A stretch of 64,000 bases of DNA from Flavobacterium cerinum (GTDB taxonomy: Bacteria; Bacteroidota; Bacteroidia; Flavobacteriales; Flavobacteriaceae). Under the pieces are notes generated by a model. It saw nothing but the letters and a program-made list of their open reading frames with translations, was not told where the DNA came from and ran no database searches. This document shows, piece after piece, positions 46,450 to 55,979 of the stretch (within the stretch, counting starts at the first letter, position 1; each line of letters opens with the position of its first letter). Position numbers and translations under genes: made by a program. The stretch is taken from positions 124,001 to 188,000 of the forward strand of contig NZ_SBII01000008.1 of the NCBI RefSeq assembly GCF_004028155.1, given 5' to 3'.

Positions 46450-47607
46450 TTACTCTACCCACGATTTGTAGTACTGCCCGTCGTCTAAGCCCATAGCCTC
46501 TTCAGTAACCATTAACGGACGGAAAGTATCTACCATTACCGCAAGTTCATGCGTTTCGGTATGACCAATACTTCTTTCCATAGCGCCTGGTGCAGGTCCG
46601 TGAGGTATCCCTTTAGGGTGCAGCGTTATATGGCCCTGTTCTATGTTGTTACGGCTCATAAAGTCACCATCTACATAGTACAATACCTCATCACTGTCAA
46701 TATTACTGTGATTGTATGGAGCAGGAATCGCTTTTGGATGGTAATCGTACAGCCTTGGACAGAATGAGCAAACTACAAAAGTAGATGTCTCAAACGTTTG
46801 GTGTACCGGTGGCGGTTGGTGTACCCTGCCTGTTATAGGCTCAAAGTTGTGAATGCTAAAGCCGTATGGGAAGTTATACCCATCCCAGCCTACAACATCA
46901 AAAGGATGTGTAGCATATACCACTTCGTGCATCATGCCTTCCTTTTTAATTTTTATAAGGAAATCGCCTTTTTCGTCATATGTTTCAAGCTCTGTAGGTA
47001 ATTTAAAGTCTCTTTCGCAAAATGGCGAATGCTCTAAATGCTGACCACTTGAATTTTTATAACGCTTTGGCGTATAAAATGGCGCGATAGACTCTACATA
47101 GAACAAACGGTTATCTTCAGTATCAAAATCGATCTGATAGATCATACCGCGGGGTATAATAAGATAATCGCCATATTCAAATGGTATATTACCCATAAAA
47201 GTGCGCAGTTTCCCGGTACCTCTATGTATAAAGATCATCTCATCGGCATCAGCATTTTTGTAAAAATAGGTGCGCAGCGATTTTCTTGGCGCAGCAAGAC
47301 CAATAATACAGTCGCGGTTTACCAGCATGGCCTTACGGCTGTCCAGGTAATCATCTTCAGGCTTTAATTCAAAACCTTTAAACAGTAACGACTTGATGTT
47401 CTTGCCTATTGCAATCTTAGGTTCTACAGAATATGATTTTAAGATCTCTTTTACCTGTGTTGGCCTGTGCACATGATACGACAGCGATGAGTGGCCGTGA
47501 AACCCCTCTGTACCAAAAAGCTGCTCATAATAAAGGCCGCCTTCGGGTTTTTCAAACTGTGTATGTCTCTTTTGAGGAAAGTCCCCCAATTTATGATATA
47601 TGGGCAT
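46450..47607 (-). CDS. hmgA: Homogentisate 1,2-dioxygenase
   Basis: A 385-aa cupin-fold enzyme opening the homogentisate ring to maleylacetoacetate. It shows FIHRGTGKLRTFMGNIPFEYGDYLIIPRG, the metal region with HPKGIPHGPAPGAME and a C-terminal EAMGLDDGQYYKSW. The length matches the shorter bacterial form. It precedes hppD in the transcript. The next pathway steps (maleylacetoacetate isomerase, fumarylacetoacetase) are not in the window. Confidence 0.95.
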   Translation of the reverse strand: MPIYHKLGDFPQKRHTQFEKPEGGLYYEQLFGTEGFHGHSSLSYHVHRPTQVKEILKSYSVEPKIAIGKNIKSLLFKGFELKPEDDYLDSRKAMLVNRDCIIGLAAPRKSLRTYFYKNADADEMIFIHRGTGKLRTFMGNIPFEYGDYLIIPRGMIYQIDFDTEDNRLFYVESIAPFYTPKRYKNSSGQHLEHSPFCERDFKLPTELETYDEKGDFLIKIKKEGMMHEVVYATHPFDVVGWDGYNFPYGFSIHNFEPITGRVHQPPPVHQTFETSTFVVCSFCPRLYDYHPKAIPAPYNHSNIDSDEVLYYVDGDFMSRNNIEQGHITLHPKGIPHGPAPGAMERSIGHTETHELAVMVDTFRPLMVTEEAMGLDDGQYYKSWVE

Positions 47608-47789
47608 CGTTGAAATGTATTAATTTAATGAATGTTAAACAGTTCCAAATACAAAGCAGCCTCACTCAGGATTTCTCTTGATGAGGAATTTTAAATAGCC
47701 CAGTAAACCCTGCCATTGTGCATTCATTACACAAATATCGTAAAAATTTAATTTTTAGGGTATGTTTTTGCGAAAAAATGAATTTTGAT

Positions 47790-47820
47790 GTTATACCATA
47801 ACGATTCCCAAAGTTATACC
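47790..47820. promoter_or_regulatory. Candidate operator and promoter for hmgA-hppD
   Basis: The palindrome GTTAT-ACC-ATAAC (47790-47802) is followed by a second half-site GTTATACC (47813-47820). On the minus strand the second half-site contains TAACTTTG (47809-47816), a TAnnTTTG -7 match. This would give a roughly 195-nt 5' leader for hmgA with a palindrome overlapping the start region. Repression by an unidentified regulator is inferred. Confidence 0.4.
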
Positions 47821-47865
47821 CTACTTATTTTGAATATAATATCCTGTTAATAGGGACTCTAAAAA

Positions 47866-47898
47866 AAGAATCCCAACGGTAGTACCGTTGGGATTCTT
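47866..47898 (-). terminator. Terminator of the amino acid permease gene
   Basis: AAGAATCCCAACGGTA and its exact complement flank a single base. On the minus strand T-rich sequence follows. It lies 20 bp after the permease stop. The remaining 47608-47865 holds only the hmgA upstream region. Confidence 0.88.
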
Positions 47899-47918
47899 AA
47901 AATATATTTATGGCCGTA

Positions 47919-49565
47919 TTATTTTAAAGACCTTGTTTTCATATAGCTTAATCCATAAACCAAAGCATGGATCGCTGCAAATATCAATGAGAAATAGTAC
48001 AGTACGTTATCATCTGCCTCTCCACCATGATGGTGAATGATCGCTACAATGATTAACGACACTACCATACCGATACCTGAGATAGATACAATTTTATAAC
48101 TGCTGCCTGTAAAAGTACCTTTGTTCAGGAAACTGTTTTTCATACCGTAGAACAGGTAAAGGTCAAAACCTATTATCATCCATACAATAAGCCTGATCCA
48201 AGTATCTAACGGAAGGAATACCATCATGAATAAACATACGGCAACTCCTAAGATAGGTACTAATGGAACTAAAGGTGTACGGAAAGCTCTTGGAGCATCC
48301 GGCATTTTTACACGCATAATTATTACACCGATACACACCAGGATAAAAGCAAATAAGGTACCAATACTGGTCATCTCACCTACAACCCTTGCCGGCACAA
48401 ATGCAGCAAATAAACTTACAAGCACCATGAACAACATATTGTTTTTTGCCGGTGTTCTAAATTTAGGGTGAACATCAGAGAACATTTTTGGCATAAGTCC
48501 GTCTTTACTCATCGAGAAGAACACACGGCTCTGCCCCATAAGCATTACAAGAATTACCGATGCATATCCTGCAAGGATAGCAAGTAATATAAGGTTATTC
48601 AACCACGGGTAAGCAGGAATGATCATACCGGCAGCATTAGGAACACCCATTGCATCGATAGCAATTGCTACAGGAGCAATACCATCGGCACCGGCAAATG
48701 CCTGGTAGTTTACAACCCCCGTCATTACGTGAGCAAATAATATATATAACAATGTACAAACACCTAATGAAAGTAAGATACCGATAGGCATATCCCTTTT
48801 AGGGTTTTTAGCTTCCTGAGCTGCTGTAGACACGGCATCAAAACCAATGTAAGCAAAGAACACAATAGCTGCCGCACGGATAATTCCGCTAAAGCCAAAC
48901 TCACCAAATGTTCCTGTATTAGGTGGGATATATGGAGTATAATTTTCAGGTCTTATGTACTGCCATCCAAGTGCAATGAACACTAAAACTACAGCTACTT
49001 TAAGCAACACGATGATTCCGTTTACAAAAGCCGATTCTTTTGTACCTCTCATTAACACAAACGACATTACCATGACAATAAATACTGCCGGAAGATTAAT
49101 TATACCGCCCTCAAAAGGCGAAAGCATAAAATCTGTATCTAAATGGATACCATAATTACCGAGGAACTTACCGAGATACCGCGACCAACTTATGGATACG
49201 GTCGCTGCTCCTACAGCATATTCAAGAACTAAATCCCAACCGATGATCCATGCTACAAATTCGCCCATTGTAGCAAACGAATAGGTATAAGCACTACCTG
49301 CAACAGGTATCATTGATGAGAATTCGGCGTAGCAAAGGCCTGCAAAAATACAGCCAAGTGCAGCCACAAGAAATGAAATGGTAATAGCCGGACCTGCATT
49401 TGATGCAGCAGCAAGACCTGTTATAGAAAACAGACCCGCCCCAATAATAGCACCTACTCCTAAGGCTGTAAGGCCGCTTGCAGTAAGGGTCTTTTTGAGC
49501 CCTTTTTCAGATTCGGTTGCTTCATCCAGCAATAAGTGTAATGGTTTTCTTTTCCAGATAGACAT
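47919..49565 (-). CDS. APC-family amino acid permease
   Basis: A 548-aa inner-membrane transporter with 12-14 hydrophobic helices. The N-terminal cytoplasmic stretch is followed by GVGAIIGAGLFSITGLAA, the substrate-binding unwound helix of APC proteins, and IIRAAAIVFFAYIGFDAVSTAAQEAKNPKRDMP is the classic consensus. It is closest in style to cationic amino acid transporter-like members. Its place upstream of hmgA-hppD suggests uptake of aromatic or other amino acids, but a terminator separates them. Confidence 0.92.
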   Translation of the reverse strand: MSIWKRKPLHLLLDEATESEKGLKKTLTASGLTALGVGAIIGAGLFSITGLAAASNAGPAITISFLVAALGCIFAGLCYAEFSSMIPVAGSAYTYSFATMGEFVAWIIGWDLVLEYAVGAATVSISWSRYLGKFLGNYGIHLDTDFMLSPFEGGIINLPAVFIVMVMSFVLMRGTKESAFVNGIIVLLKVAVVLVFIALGWQYIRPENYTPYIPPNTGTFGEFGFSGIIRAAAIVFFAYIGFDAVSTAAQEAKNPKRDMPIGILLSLGVCTLLYILFAHVMTGVVNYQAFAGADGIAPVAIAIDAMGVPNAAGMIIPAYPWLNNLILLAILAGYASVILVMLMGQSRVFFSMSKDGLMPKMFSDVHPKFRTPAKNNMLFMVLVSLFAAFVPARVVGEMTSIGTLFAFILVCIGVIIMRVKMPDAPRAFRTPLVPLVPILGVAVCLFMMVFLPLDTWIRLIVWMIIGFDLYLFYGMKNSFLNKGTFTGSSYKIVSISGIGMVVSLIIVAIIHHHGGEADDNVLYYFSLIFAAIHALVYGLSYMKTRSLK

Positions 49566-49832
49566 AGTAGTAATTTGTTTTAAAGTGCCAAATATAGCTT
49601 TTTTAATAAAATCACGACGGTTTTAACTAATTTATCTCAAGAAATTGATTTTTTATATGCATTTATGGTAGGCTCTTTCTTCCTAAAAACAAATAGTTTA
49701 CTGTGCAATTTGGCCTATTCGGACACAAAAAAAATTTGCATCAGGAACTACTCATTTATGTTTATTTGATTGAAGGATATAACATTCTGTTTTGAAGTGA
49801 CCAGAATGATTTTGTAACAATAAAGCCCCGCA

Positions 49833-52031
49833 TTAAAACCAGAAACCTACGCTAACCCAGGTAAAATGCTTATTTGTTTCCGGAGACCAGCTGTGCTTTA
49901 GCTGTACAGGGCCAATAACGGTTTCCATACCATACCCTACGGCATATCCGCTAAACTCGGGTATCGAGAATACTTCACCTTCTTTATAAAGATCATCTCC
50001 AATGTTAGCATAGTTTGCTGTTATATTAAAGTGATGGCTTTTTAGCAGTTTATAATCCAATGTAATGGCACCTTTTATGTAGCTGTTACCCGAAACACTT
50101 AAAAAATCATATCCATAGAACTGACGGAAACCATTGGTCATATAATACCCATATCCGCCAAGGAAAAAGTCAAACGAACCCACTCTTTGCTCCCCTAGTG
50201 TAAAGCCAGTTTCGGCCTCTGCACTAAGCGTGAAATTACAGCCCAGTTTTCTTGCAGCCCCAATTTCTCCTTTTATAATAGTAAAACGCTCAAAACTATC
50301 GGTGTAATCTGATGAATACACGTAGGTTTTTGCCTCACCCGAGAAAAAGTATCCTTTACTTGGGAAATATTTATTATCATAAGAATCGTATTTCAGATAG
50401 CCATAGGCCGAAACATAATCGCTATCATCAAACACCGGCTCAGCATCCGTTACAGTTTCCGACTTTATTTTTAAATGCTTGTATTCCAAACCTCCGCCTA
50501 AAAGGAAACGCTGTGCAAATATGGTTTGTATATACACCTGATTGGTAAAATCAGTAAAATCAATATTTACAGATTTTACATTCCCTATGCCATCAAACTT
50601 CTCTACGCCATAACTGGCAGCGATGTTCTTATTAAAGCTGCTAAAGTAAGAACGAAGCCCATAACTCAGATAAAAACCATTATCAATATAATAATCAAAG
50701 TTATACCTAAAATTATCGCCCAGAATAACATCAAGTGAAGCCACGTCATTTCGCCAAATCAGGTTCTTATGGGTATAATTTACCAGTAAACCACTTTTAT
50801 AAAGTCCGTCATAATGCAGTCCGAATTTTATATAACGATCCATAGGGTTTTCTCTTACCCTTAGCTTAAGTACTTCACCGTCTTCATCCCTTTCAAAACT
50901 GTATGACAGGGATGTAAAGTTTTGGGTAGCATTAAGGCTGGTTATTCCGTTATTTAGCTTTTCATAACTAATTCGTGTTCCGGGCTTAAAACTAAGCTTA
51001 CCTATTACATACGATCTGGTATAGTTCTTAAGTCCCTCGATCTTGATCTGGTCTACACAAATAGAGTCCTGTACAGTAATATGTTTTCTTACTATTGGGT
51101 GCCCTATGCCTAGTTTTTGTAACTGATCTAAAATTTTCCTTCCGGATTCTTCTCCTTTTGCTATGATCTCACGGCCTTCTTCAAAAGAGATAACGGTAAA
51201 TCCGGCAATATCAGGCTTAATATAAATATCTGTAGCCTCACGCTTGCCTTCCATCTTCTGGATCATCTGGTAGTTGTTGATCTGGATCAAAACACCGGTT
51301 GCCCCCTTGATCTGGTCACGGGTCTTGAGCGGATCCTGCACATCGACCCCAATAATAATATCAGCACCCATAGCGCGTACCTCTTCAATAGGATAGTTAT
51401 TGGTTACACCTCCATCTATCAGCAGCCTGCCGTCTATCTCTACCGGAGAGTACAATGACGGGAAAGCACTACTTGCCAGTATGGCATCGGGCAGTACACC
51501 TTTGCGCAATACCACTTCGGTACCCGTTTCAATATCGGTAGCGATACATACAAACGGTATGGGCAGATCATCAAAATTACGCACATAGCGCACATGGTCT
51601 GTAAGCCTGTTTACGGTAGTATAATTGTATAATCCTTTAGAAAAAGCTGTTGGAAAGCCTATCTTGAATTTTTTAAAGGGTAAAGAAAGCGCATAAAGTT
51701 CGTCGTTTCTTTTTTCGAAAAAGTTTTTAGACCCACGCGGTGTAAAGTCGCGCAGCATGGCATCTGGATCGAGCGAATTAAAGATAGAATCCAGCTCGTT
51801 TGCAGAGTATCCCGCTGCATATAAACCACCTATTATAGCACCCATACTGGTACCGCCAATGTAAGATACCTCAACACCCGCCTCTTCTAAAACCCTAAGT
51901 ACGCCAATGTGTGCCAGGCCTTTTGCCCCACCGCCACTCAGCACCACTCCAACTTTAGGCTTATCCTTTTTCTCCTGTCCCATAACAGAGCCAAAAGCGA
52001 TAATGCATAACAGGAGAATTATTTTTTTCAT
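49833..52031 (-). CDS. Patatin-like phospholipase fused to an outer-membrane barrel
   Basis: A 732-aa protein of the PlpD-like (type V d) architecture. A signal peptide ends at VMGQ (residue 19). The patatin domain has the oxyanion loop GGGAKG at 33-38, nucleophile S62 in GTSMG and D206 in DGG. A POTRA-like domain lies at about 315-385 (VDQIKIEGLKNYTRSYV) and a BamA-type 16-strand barrel at about 390-732 ending in WVSVGFWF, a C-terminal beta-signal. It probably acts as an outer-membrane lipase or secretes its own lipase domain. It begins 3 bp after uvrC. Confidence 0.92.
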   Translation of the reverse strand: MKKIILLLCIIAFGSVMGQEKKDKPKVGVVLSGGGAKGLAHIGVLRVLEEAGVEVSYIGGTSMGAIIGGLYAAGYSANELDSIFNSLDPDAMLRDFTPRGSKNFFEKRNDELYALSLPFKKFKIGFPTAFSKGLYNYTTVNRLTDHVRYVRNFDDLPIPFVCIATDIETGTEVVLRKGVLPDAILASSAFPSLYSPVEIDGRLLIDGGVTNNYPIEEVRAMGADIIIGVDVQDPLKTRDQIKGATGVLIQINNYQMIQKMEGKREATDIYIKPDIAGFTVISFEEGREIIAKGEESGRKILDQLQKLGIGHPIVRKHITVQDSICVDQIKIEGLKNYTRSYVIGKLSFKPGTRISYEKLNNGITSLNATQNFTSLSYSFERDEDGEVLKLRVRENPMDRYIKFGLHYDGLYKSGLLVNYTHKNLIWRNDVASLDVILGDNFRYNFDYYIDNGFYLSYGLRSYFSSFNKNIAASYGVEKFDGIGNVKSVNIDFTDFTNQVYIQTIFAQRFLLGGGLEYKHLKIKSETVTDAEPVFDDSDYVSAYGYLKYDSYDNKYFPSKGYFFSGEAKTYVYSSDYTDSFERFTIIKGEIGAARKLGCNFTLSAEAETGFTLGEQRVGSFDFFLGGYGYYMTNGFRQFYGYDFLSVSGNSYIKGAITLDYKLLKSHHFNITANYANIGDDLYKEGEVFSIPEFSGYAVGYGMETVIGPVQLKHSWSPETNKHFTWVSVGFWF

Positions 52032-52034
52032 TGA

Positions 52035-53831
52035 TTATTTGTTCTTTGCTTGGTAAAATTCAGTGATCTTCTTCGCTTTACTTGGCCCCACTACCTTAGC
52101 GATCTCTTCCTCGGGGGCAGCAGTCATCCGCTTAACCGATTTAAAGTGCTGTAACAACGTTACCATTGTTTTCTCGCCAATGCCCGGTATGGTCTCTACC
52201 GATGTTTGCAGCGCACTCTTACTCCTCTTGTCACGGTGAAAGGTGATACCAAAACGGTGTGCCTCATTTCGCAGCTGCTGAATGATCTTTAATGTCTCCG
52301 ATTTCTTGTCCAGATACAGTGGTACAGAGTCGCCGGGATAGAATATTTCTTCAAGCCTTTTAGCAATGCCTAAGATAGTAATTTTACCACGCAACCCCAA
52401 GATGTCCAGGCTTTTTAATGCCGAGGATAATTGCCCCTTGCCACCATCTATAATTATAAGCTGCGGCAACGGTTCGTTTTCATCGAGCAGTCGTTTATAG
52501 CGCCTAAAAACGACTTCTTCCATAGAAGCAAAGTCGTTAGGCCCTTCTACGGTTTTTATATTAAAATGGCGGTAGTCTTTTTTACTAGGTTTTCCGTCTT
52601 TAAACACTACACAAGCTGCAACAGGATTTGCACCCTGAATATTCGAGTTATCAAAACACTCAATATGGCGTGGTTCTTCGGGCAGGCGAAGGTCTTTTTT
52701 CATCTGCGCCATGATGCGGTTCGTATGCCTGTCGGGGTCAACGATCTTTTCCTGCTTGAGCTGGTCCATCCTGTAAAAACGGGCATTTCGCTCAGAAAGG
52801 TCGAGTATCAGTTTCTTATCGCCCAGTTTAGGCACGGTAACGTTTACATTTTCACCCAGATTAAGAGGAAAAGGAACCAGTACTTCTTTCGATTTTAACT
52901 GAAAACGCTCTCGCAGTTCTACCACTGCAAGCTCCAGCAGTTCTTCGTCAGATTCATCCAGTTTCTTCTTGATCTCCATTGTATGGCTGCGAATAATTGC
53001 CCCATGCGACACCTGAATAAAGTTCACATAAGCCATACTTTCGTCAGAAATAATGGTAAACGCATCAAGATTAGAGATACGCGGATTAAATACCGTACTG
53101 CGTGCCTGGTAATTTTCCAGTACCTCTATTTTTTCTTTTATATTTTGGGCTTCTTCAAAACGCATGTCGGCTGCAAGTTCCTGCATGTGCTTTTTAAAGT
53201 CTTTAAGGCTTTCTTTAAAATTCCCTTTTAGTATTTCACGAATGGCATGCACATGGTCCATATACACGTTCATAGGCTCATGCCCTTCACACGGACCTTT
53301 ACAGTTGCCCAAATGGAATTCCAAACACACTTTGAATTTGCCTGACCGGATATTTGCCTCGCTAAGGTCATAATTGCACGTTCGTAACGGATACAGCTCT
53401 TTGATAAGATCCAAAAGCGTATGCACCGTTTTAAAACTCGTATAAGGTCCAAAATATTCCGAACCGTCTTTTACAATTCTTCGTGTAGAGAATATACGCG
53501 GAAAAGGCTCCCTTTTAATACATATCCAAGGATAGGTTTTATCATCCTTGAGCAGGATGTTGTATCTCGGCTGAAGTTTTTTAATCAGGTTGTTTTCCAG
53601 CAGCAGCGCTTCGCTTTCGGTAAGCACAACAATGTGCTTTATAGACGCGATCTTTTTAACCAGTACATTGGTTTTACCGTTGTCGTGTACCTTGTTAAAG
53701 TAAGACATCACCCTTTTTTTAAGGTTCTTTGCCTTACCTACATAAAGGAGCTTGTCGTCTTTATCAAAATACTGGTATACACCCGGATTATCAGGTAAGG
53801 TTTGTATTTGGAGTTCTAGAGGGGTACGCAT
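52035..53831 (-). CDS. uvrC: Excinuclease ABC subunit C
   Basis: UvrC makes the dual incisions in nucleotide excision repair. In the 598-aa protein the GIY-YIG domain is at 13-95 (NPGVYQYFDKDDKLLYVGKAKNLKKRV), a UVR motif near 205-240, the RNase H-like endonuclease domain at about 380-530 (ECFDNSNIQGANPVAACVVF, LIIIDGGKGQL) and a helix-hairpin-helix tail (IPGIGEKTMVTLLQHFKS). The -7 element ends only 4 bp before the ATG. It is in an operon with the patatin gene. Confidence 0.96.
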   Translation of the reverse strand: MRTPLELQIQTLPDNPGVYQYFDKDDKLLYVGKAKNLKKRVMSYFNKVHDNGKTNVLVKKIASIKHIVVLTESEALLLENNLIKKLQPRYNILLKDDKTYPWICIKREPFPRIFSTRRIVKDGSEYFGPYTSFKTVHTLLDLIKELYPLRTCNYDLSEANIRSGKFKVCLEFHLGNCKGPCEGHEPMNVYMDHVHAIREILKGNFKESLKDFKKHMQELAADMRFEEAQNIKEKIEVLENYQARSTVFNPRISNLDAFTIISDESMAYVNFIQVSHGAIIRSHTMEIKKKLDESDEELLELAVVELRERFQLKSKEVLVPFPLNLGENVNVTVPKLGDKKLILDLSERNARFYRMDQLKQEKIVDPDRHTNRIMAQMKKDLRLPEEPRHIECFDNSNIQGANPVAACVVFKDGKPSKKDYRHFNIKTVEGPNDFASMEEVVFRRYKRLLDENEPLPQLIIIDGGKGQLSSALKSLDILGLRGKITILGIAKRLEEIFYPGDSVPLYLDKKSETLKIIQQLRNEAHRFGITFHRDKRSKSALQTSVETIPGIGEKTMVTLLQHFKSVKRMTAAPEEEIAKVVGPSKAKKITEFYQAKNK

Positions 53832-53835
53832 AATG

Positions 53836-53843
53836 CAAAGTTA
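53836..53843 (-). promoter_or_regulatory. -7 element abutting the uvrC start
   Basis: TAACTTTG on the minus strand matches TAnnTTTG, with only four bases before the uvrC ATG. If used, the mRNA would be leaderless or nearly so. Confidence 0.5.
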
Positions 53844-53998
53844 AAAACAAATCGGCAATCTTGGGTCACAAAACCATTTGATTATTGGGTTAATCTTTAT
53901 TCATTAACGCTTGTGAATATGAAAATGTTGCGCAGTAAGATTTATCTTTCTTTGTCACTTTAGGAAACATCTATTTATGTACTTACCGATTGATACGT

Positions 53999-54226
53999 AT
54001 GAGTGAAGCTATGGCCTTCAGCTTCGTGGCATAAACAAATAATTGAGATGAGGCGTTAAGAAAGATTTGCTGTTTGAGTAAAGCGAGTTCAAATCTTTTA
54101 GCCGAAGCTCATTATTTGCTGCCTAAAAAGTTACTGCCTTGTTCGCGGCGGATGGTTCTTTTGTTTCAAGACAAAAGAACAGAATTAAATGGAATGCAGA
54201 CTGCACTTCGACAAGCTCAGTGTGAC
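53999..54226 (+). repeat. Composite intergenic repeat, copy R5 (D, C, B, A)
   Basis: Unit D at 54000-54033, C at 54061-54098, B at 54155-54180 (a perfect palindrome) and A at 54204-54226. Order and orientation match R3 and R4. It fills about half of the 502-bp divergent region between uvrC and the aspartoacylase-like gene. The flanking sequence holds nothing else recognisable apart from promoter-like TACTTTCG near 54320. A frame of 87 codons (54074-54337) runs through the repeat and is an artefact. Confidence 0.9.
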
Positions 54227-54333
54227 AGGACGCCCATAGAAACTTCATCTTCATCAACTATTCCACCCTACTTCCTGCTTCCAACTTCCTACACAACTAA
54301 AATTTTGCTATTTTTATACTTTCGCAAAAGCGT

Positions 54334-55299
54334 ATGACACAACATAGAAACATCACAATACTCAAAGAGCAGGTTTTACCCGGCGAAAGCAAGACCATTA
54401 CCATGGAAATTGCCCGCCTTCACACCATGACAAAACTAAAGATCCCCATTATTGTGGAGCGGTCTAAAATAGATGGTCCCGTAGTGCTTTTTAGTGCCGG
54501 ACTGCATGGTGACGAGATTAACGGAATCGAAATTGTACGTCAGCTCATCGTCCGGAAGATAAACAAACCCAAGTGCGGCACTATTATCTGTATTCCCGTT
54601 ATCAATATGTTCGGATTCGTAAATAAAAGCCGCGAATTTCCCGATGGCCGCGATCTTAACCGCGTTTTTCCCGGAAGCAAAAATGGGTCATTAGCCAGCC
54701 GCTTTGCTTATTTCCTTTTAAAAGAGATCATCCCTAATGTCGATTACTGTGTCGATTTTCATGCCGGTGGCGCCAGCCGTTTCAACGCTGCTCAGATACG
54801 CATTGTACCGGGTAACGAAGAGCTTAAAAGCCTCGCGGATGTTTTTAATGCACCATTTACACTTTACTCTAAAAACATTACCGGTTCGTTCAGGAACTCC
54901 TGTACCAAACTGGGTGTAAAAATGCTGTTGTTTGAAGGCGGTAAGTCGCTCGACATCAACCATGATATTACGCACGAAGGCGTGCAGGGCGTTAAGCGTT
55001 TCCTACAGCACTTTGATATGCTTACACCACGCAAAAAACCTGTAGATGCTGCTGCTCCAACCCTTTATATCGATAAGTCGACATGGATACGCGCCAGGCA
55101 TTCCGGTTTGTTTCAGCACAAGGCACAGACAGGGCAATTTGTACATAAAGGCGAGGTAATTGCCTGTATAACTGATCCGTTTGGCAAATTCGAGCAAAAG
55201 GTAAAAGCACCAAGCAGCGGTTATATTATCAATGCAAACGACTCACCTATTGTATACCAGGGCGATGCGATATTTCACATCTCACTGTCTACTGTTTAA
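54334..55299 (+). CDS. Succinylglutamate desuccinylase/aspartoacylase family protein
   Basis: A 321-aa zinc carboxypeptidase-fold protein. Zinc ligands H58 and E61 (GLHGDEINGIE) and H143 (VDFHAGG) are present, with the substrate arginine in GRDLNRVFPGS. The C-terminal 90 residues form a biotinyl-like barrel (GLFQHKAQTGQFVHKGEVIACITDPFG). It likely removes an acyl group from an N-acyl amino acid or related compound; the exact substrate is unknown. A TACTTTCG element about 10-17 bp before the ATG resembles that of ileS. Confidence 0.88.
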   Translation: MTQHRNITILKEQVLPGESKTITMEIARLHTMTKLKIPIIVERSKIDGPVVLFSAGLHGDEINGIEIVRQLIVRKINKPKCGTIICIPVINMFGFVNKSREFPDGRDLNRVFPGSKNGSLASRFAYFLLKEIIPNVDYCVDFHAGGASRFNAAQIRIVPGNEELKSLADVFNAPFTLYSKNITGSFRNSCTKLGVKMLLFEGGKSLDINHDITHEGVQGVKRFLQHFDMLTPRKKPVDAAAPTLYIDKSTWIRARHSGLFQHKAQTGQFVHKGEVIACITDPFGKFEQKVKAPSSGYIINANDSPIVYQGDAIFHISLSTV

Positions 55300-55340
55300 T
55301 TAGAGTTATTTAGAAGTTTTGCTATCAACACACCTTAACT

Positions 55341-55910
55341 ATGACCAAAAAAGAACTACGCCTTAAATACAAGATCCTTAGAGAAGCACTTCCTCTTACA
55401 GAGATAGAAGATAAAAGCATCGATATTGCTAACAATGTACTGGATCTGGACATCTGGAAGAAAAACACCTATTTCCATCTGTACTTAACAATGGAAGAAC
55501 AGCACGAAGTGCAAACAAGCCATATCCTGAATATTCTTGCCGGTAAAGACAAAGAAGTTATTGTATCGAGATCTGATTTTGAGCATTTCAAGATGATTCA
55601 CTACCTGCTTACCGACAATACAAAACTTAAAAAAAACCTGTATGGTATTCCTGAACCTATAGATGGCATAGAAGTACCTTCTCAGCGCATTGATGTGGTG
55701 TTTGTACCCTTACTTGCTTTTGATGAGAACGGGCAACGCGTAGGTTATGGAAAAGGGTTTTACGACCGTTTCCTAAAAGAATGCAAACCCGATGTTATAA
55801 AGATAGGATTATCTTTCTTTGAAGCCGAAGAAGAGCTCATTGAAGTTCAGGACACCGATGTACCGTTGGATTATTGCGTTACGCCTACCAGGGTATATCG
55901 TTTTAAATAA
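55341..55910 (+). CDS. 5-Formyltetrahydrofolate cyclo-ligase
   Basis: A 189-aa enzyme converting 5-formyl-THF to 5,10-methenyl-THF with ATP. Signature DENGQRVGYGKGFYDRFLKEC with the ATP-binding GYGKGFYDRFL; N-terminal basic KKELRLKYKILREAL. Length is typical. It is 41 bp after the aspartoacylase-like gene, likely cotranscribed. Confidence 0.95.
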   Translation: MTKKELRLKYKILREALPLTEIEDKSIDIANNVLDLDIWKKNTYFHLYLTMEEQHEVQTSHILNILAGKDKEVIVSRSDFEHFKMIHYLLTDNTKLKKNLYGIPEPIDGIEVPSQRIDVVFVPLLAFDENGQRVGYGKGFYDRFLKECKPDVIKIGLSFFEAEEELIEVQDTDVPLDYCVTPTRVYRFK

Positions 55911-55917
55911 CAAATTG

Positions 55918-55940
55918 CGCTTCGACAAGCCCAGTGTGAC
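55918..55940 (+). repeat. Solitary repeat unit A
   Basis: One copy of unit A (CGCTTCGACAAGCCCAGTG followed by TGAC) between the convergent cyclo-ligase and lspA genes, starting eight bases after the stop codon. No other units of the composite repeat accompany it. Confidence 0.85.
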
Positions 55941-55979
55941 AAGATCACGATAAATCGATGATTAAAGGAATAATAAAAC

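Noticed and set aside
54074..54337. 87-codon plus-strand frame before the aspartoacylase-like gene
   Set aside because: It runs through composite repeat R5, giving ALRQAQCDRT from unit A, and overlaps the real start of the next gene.
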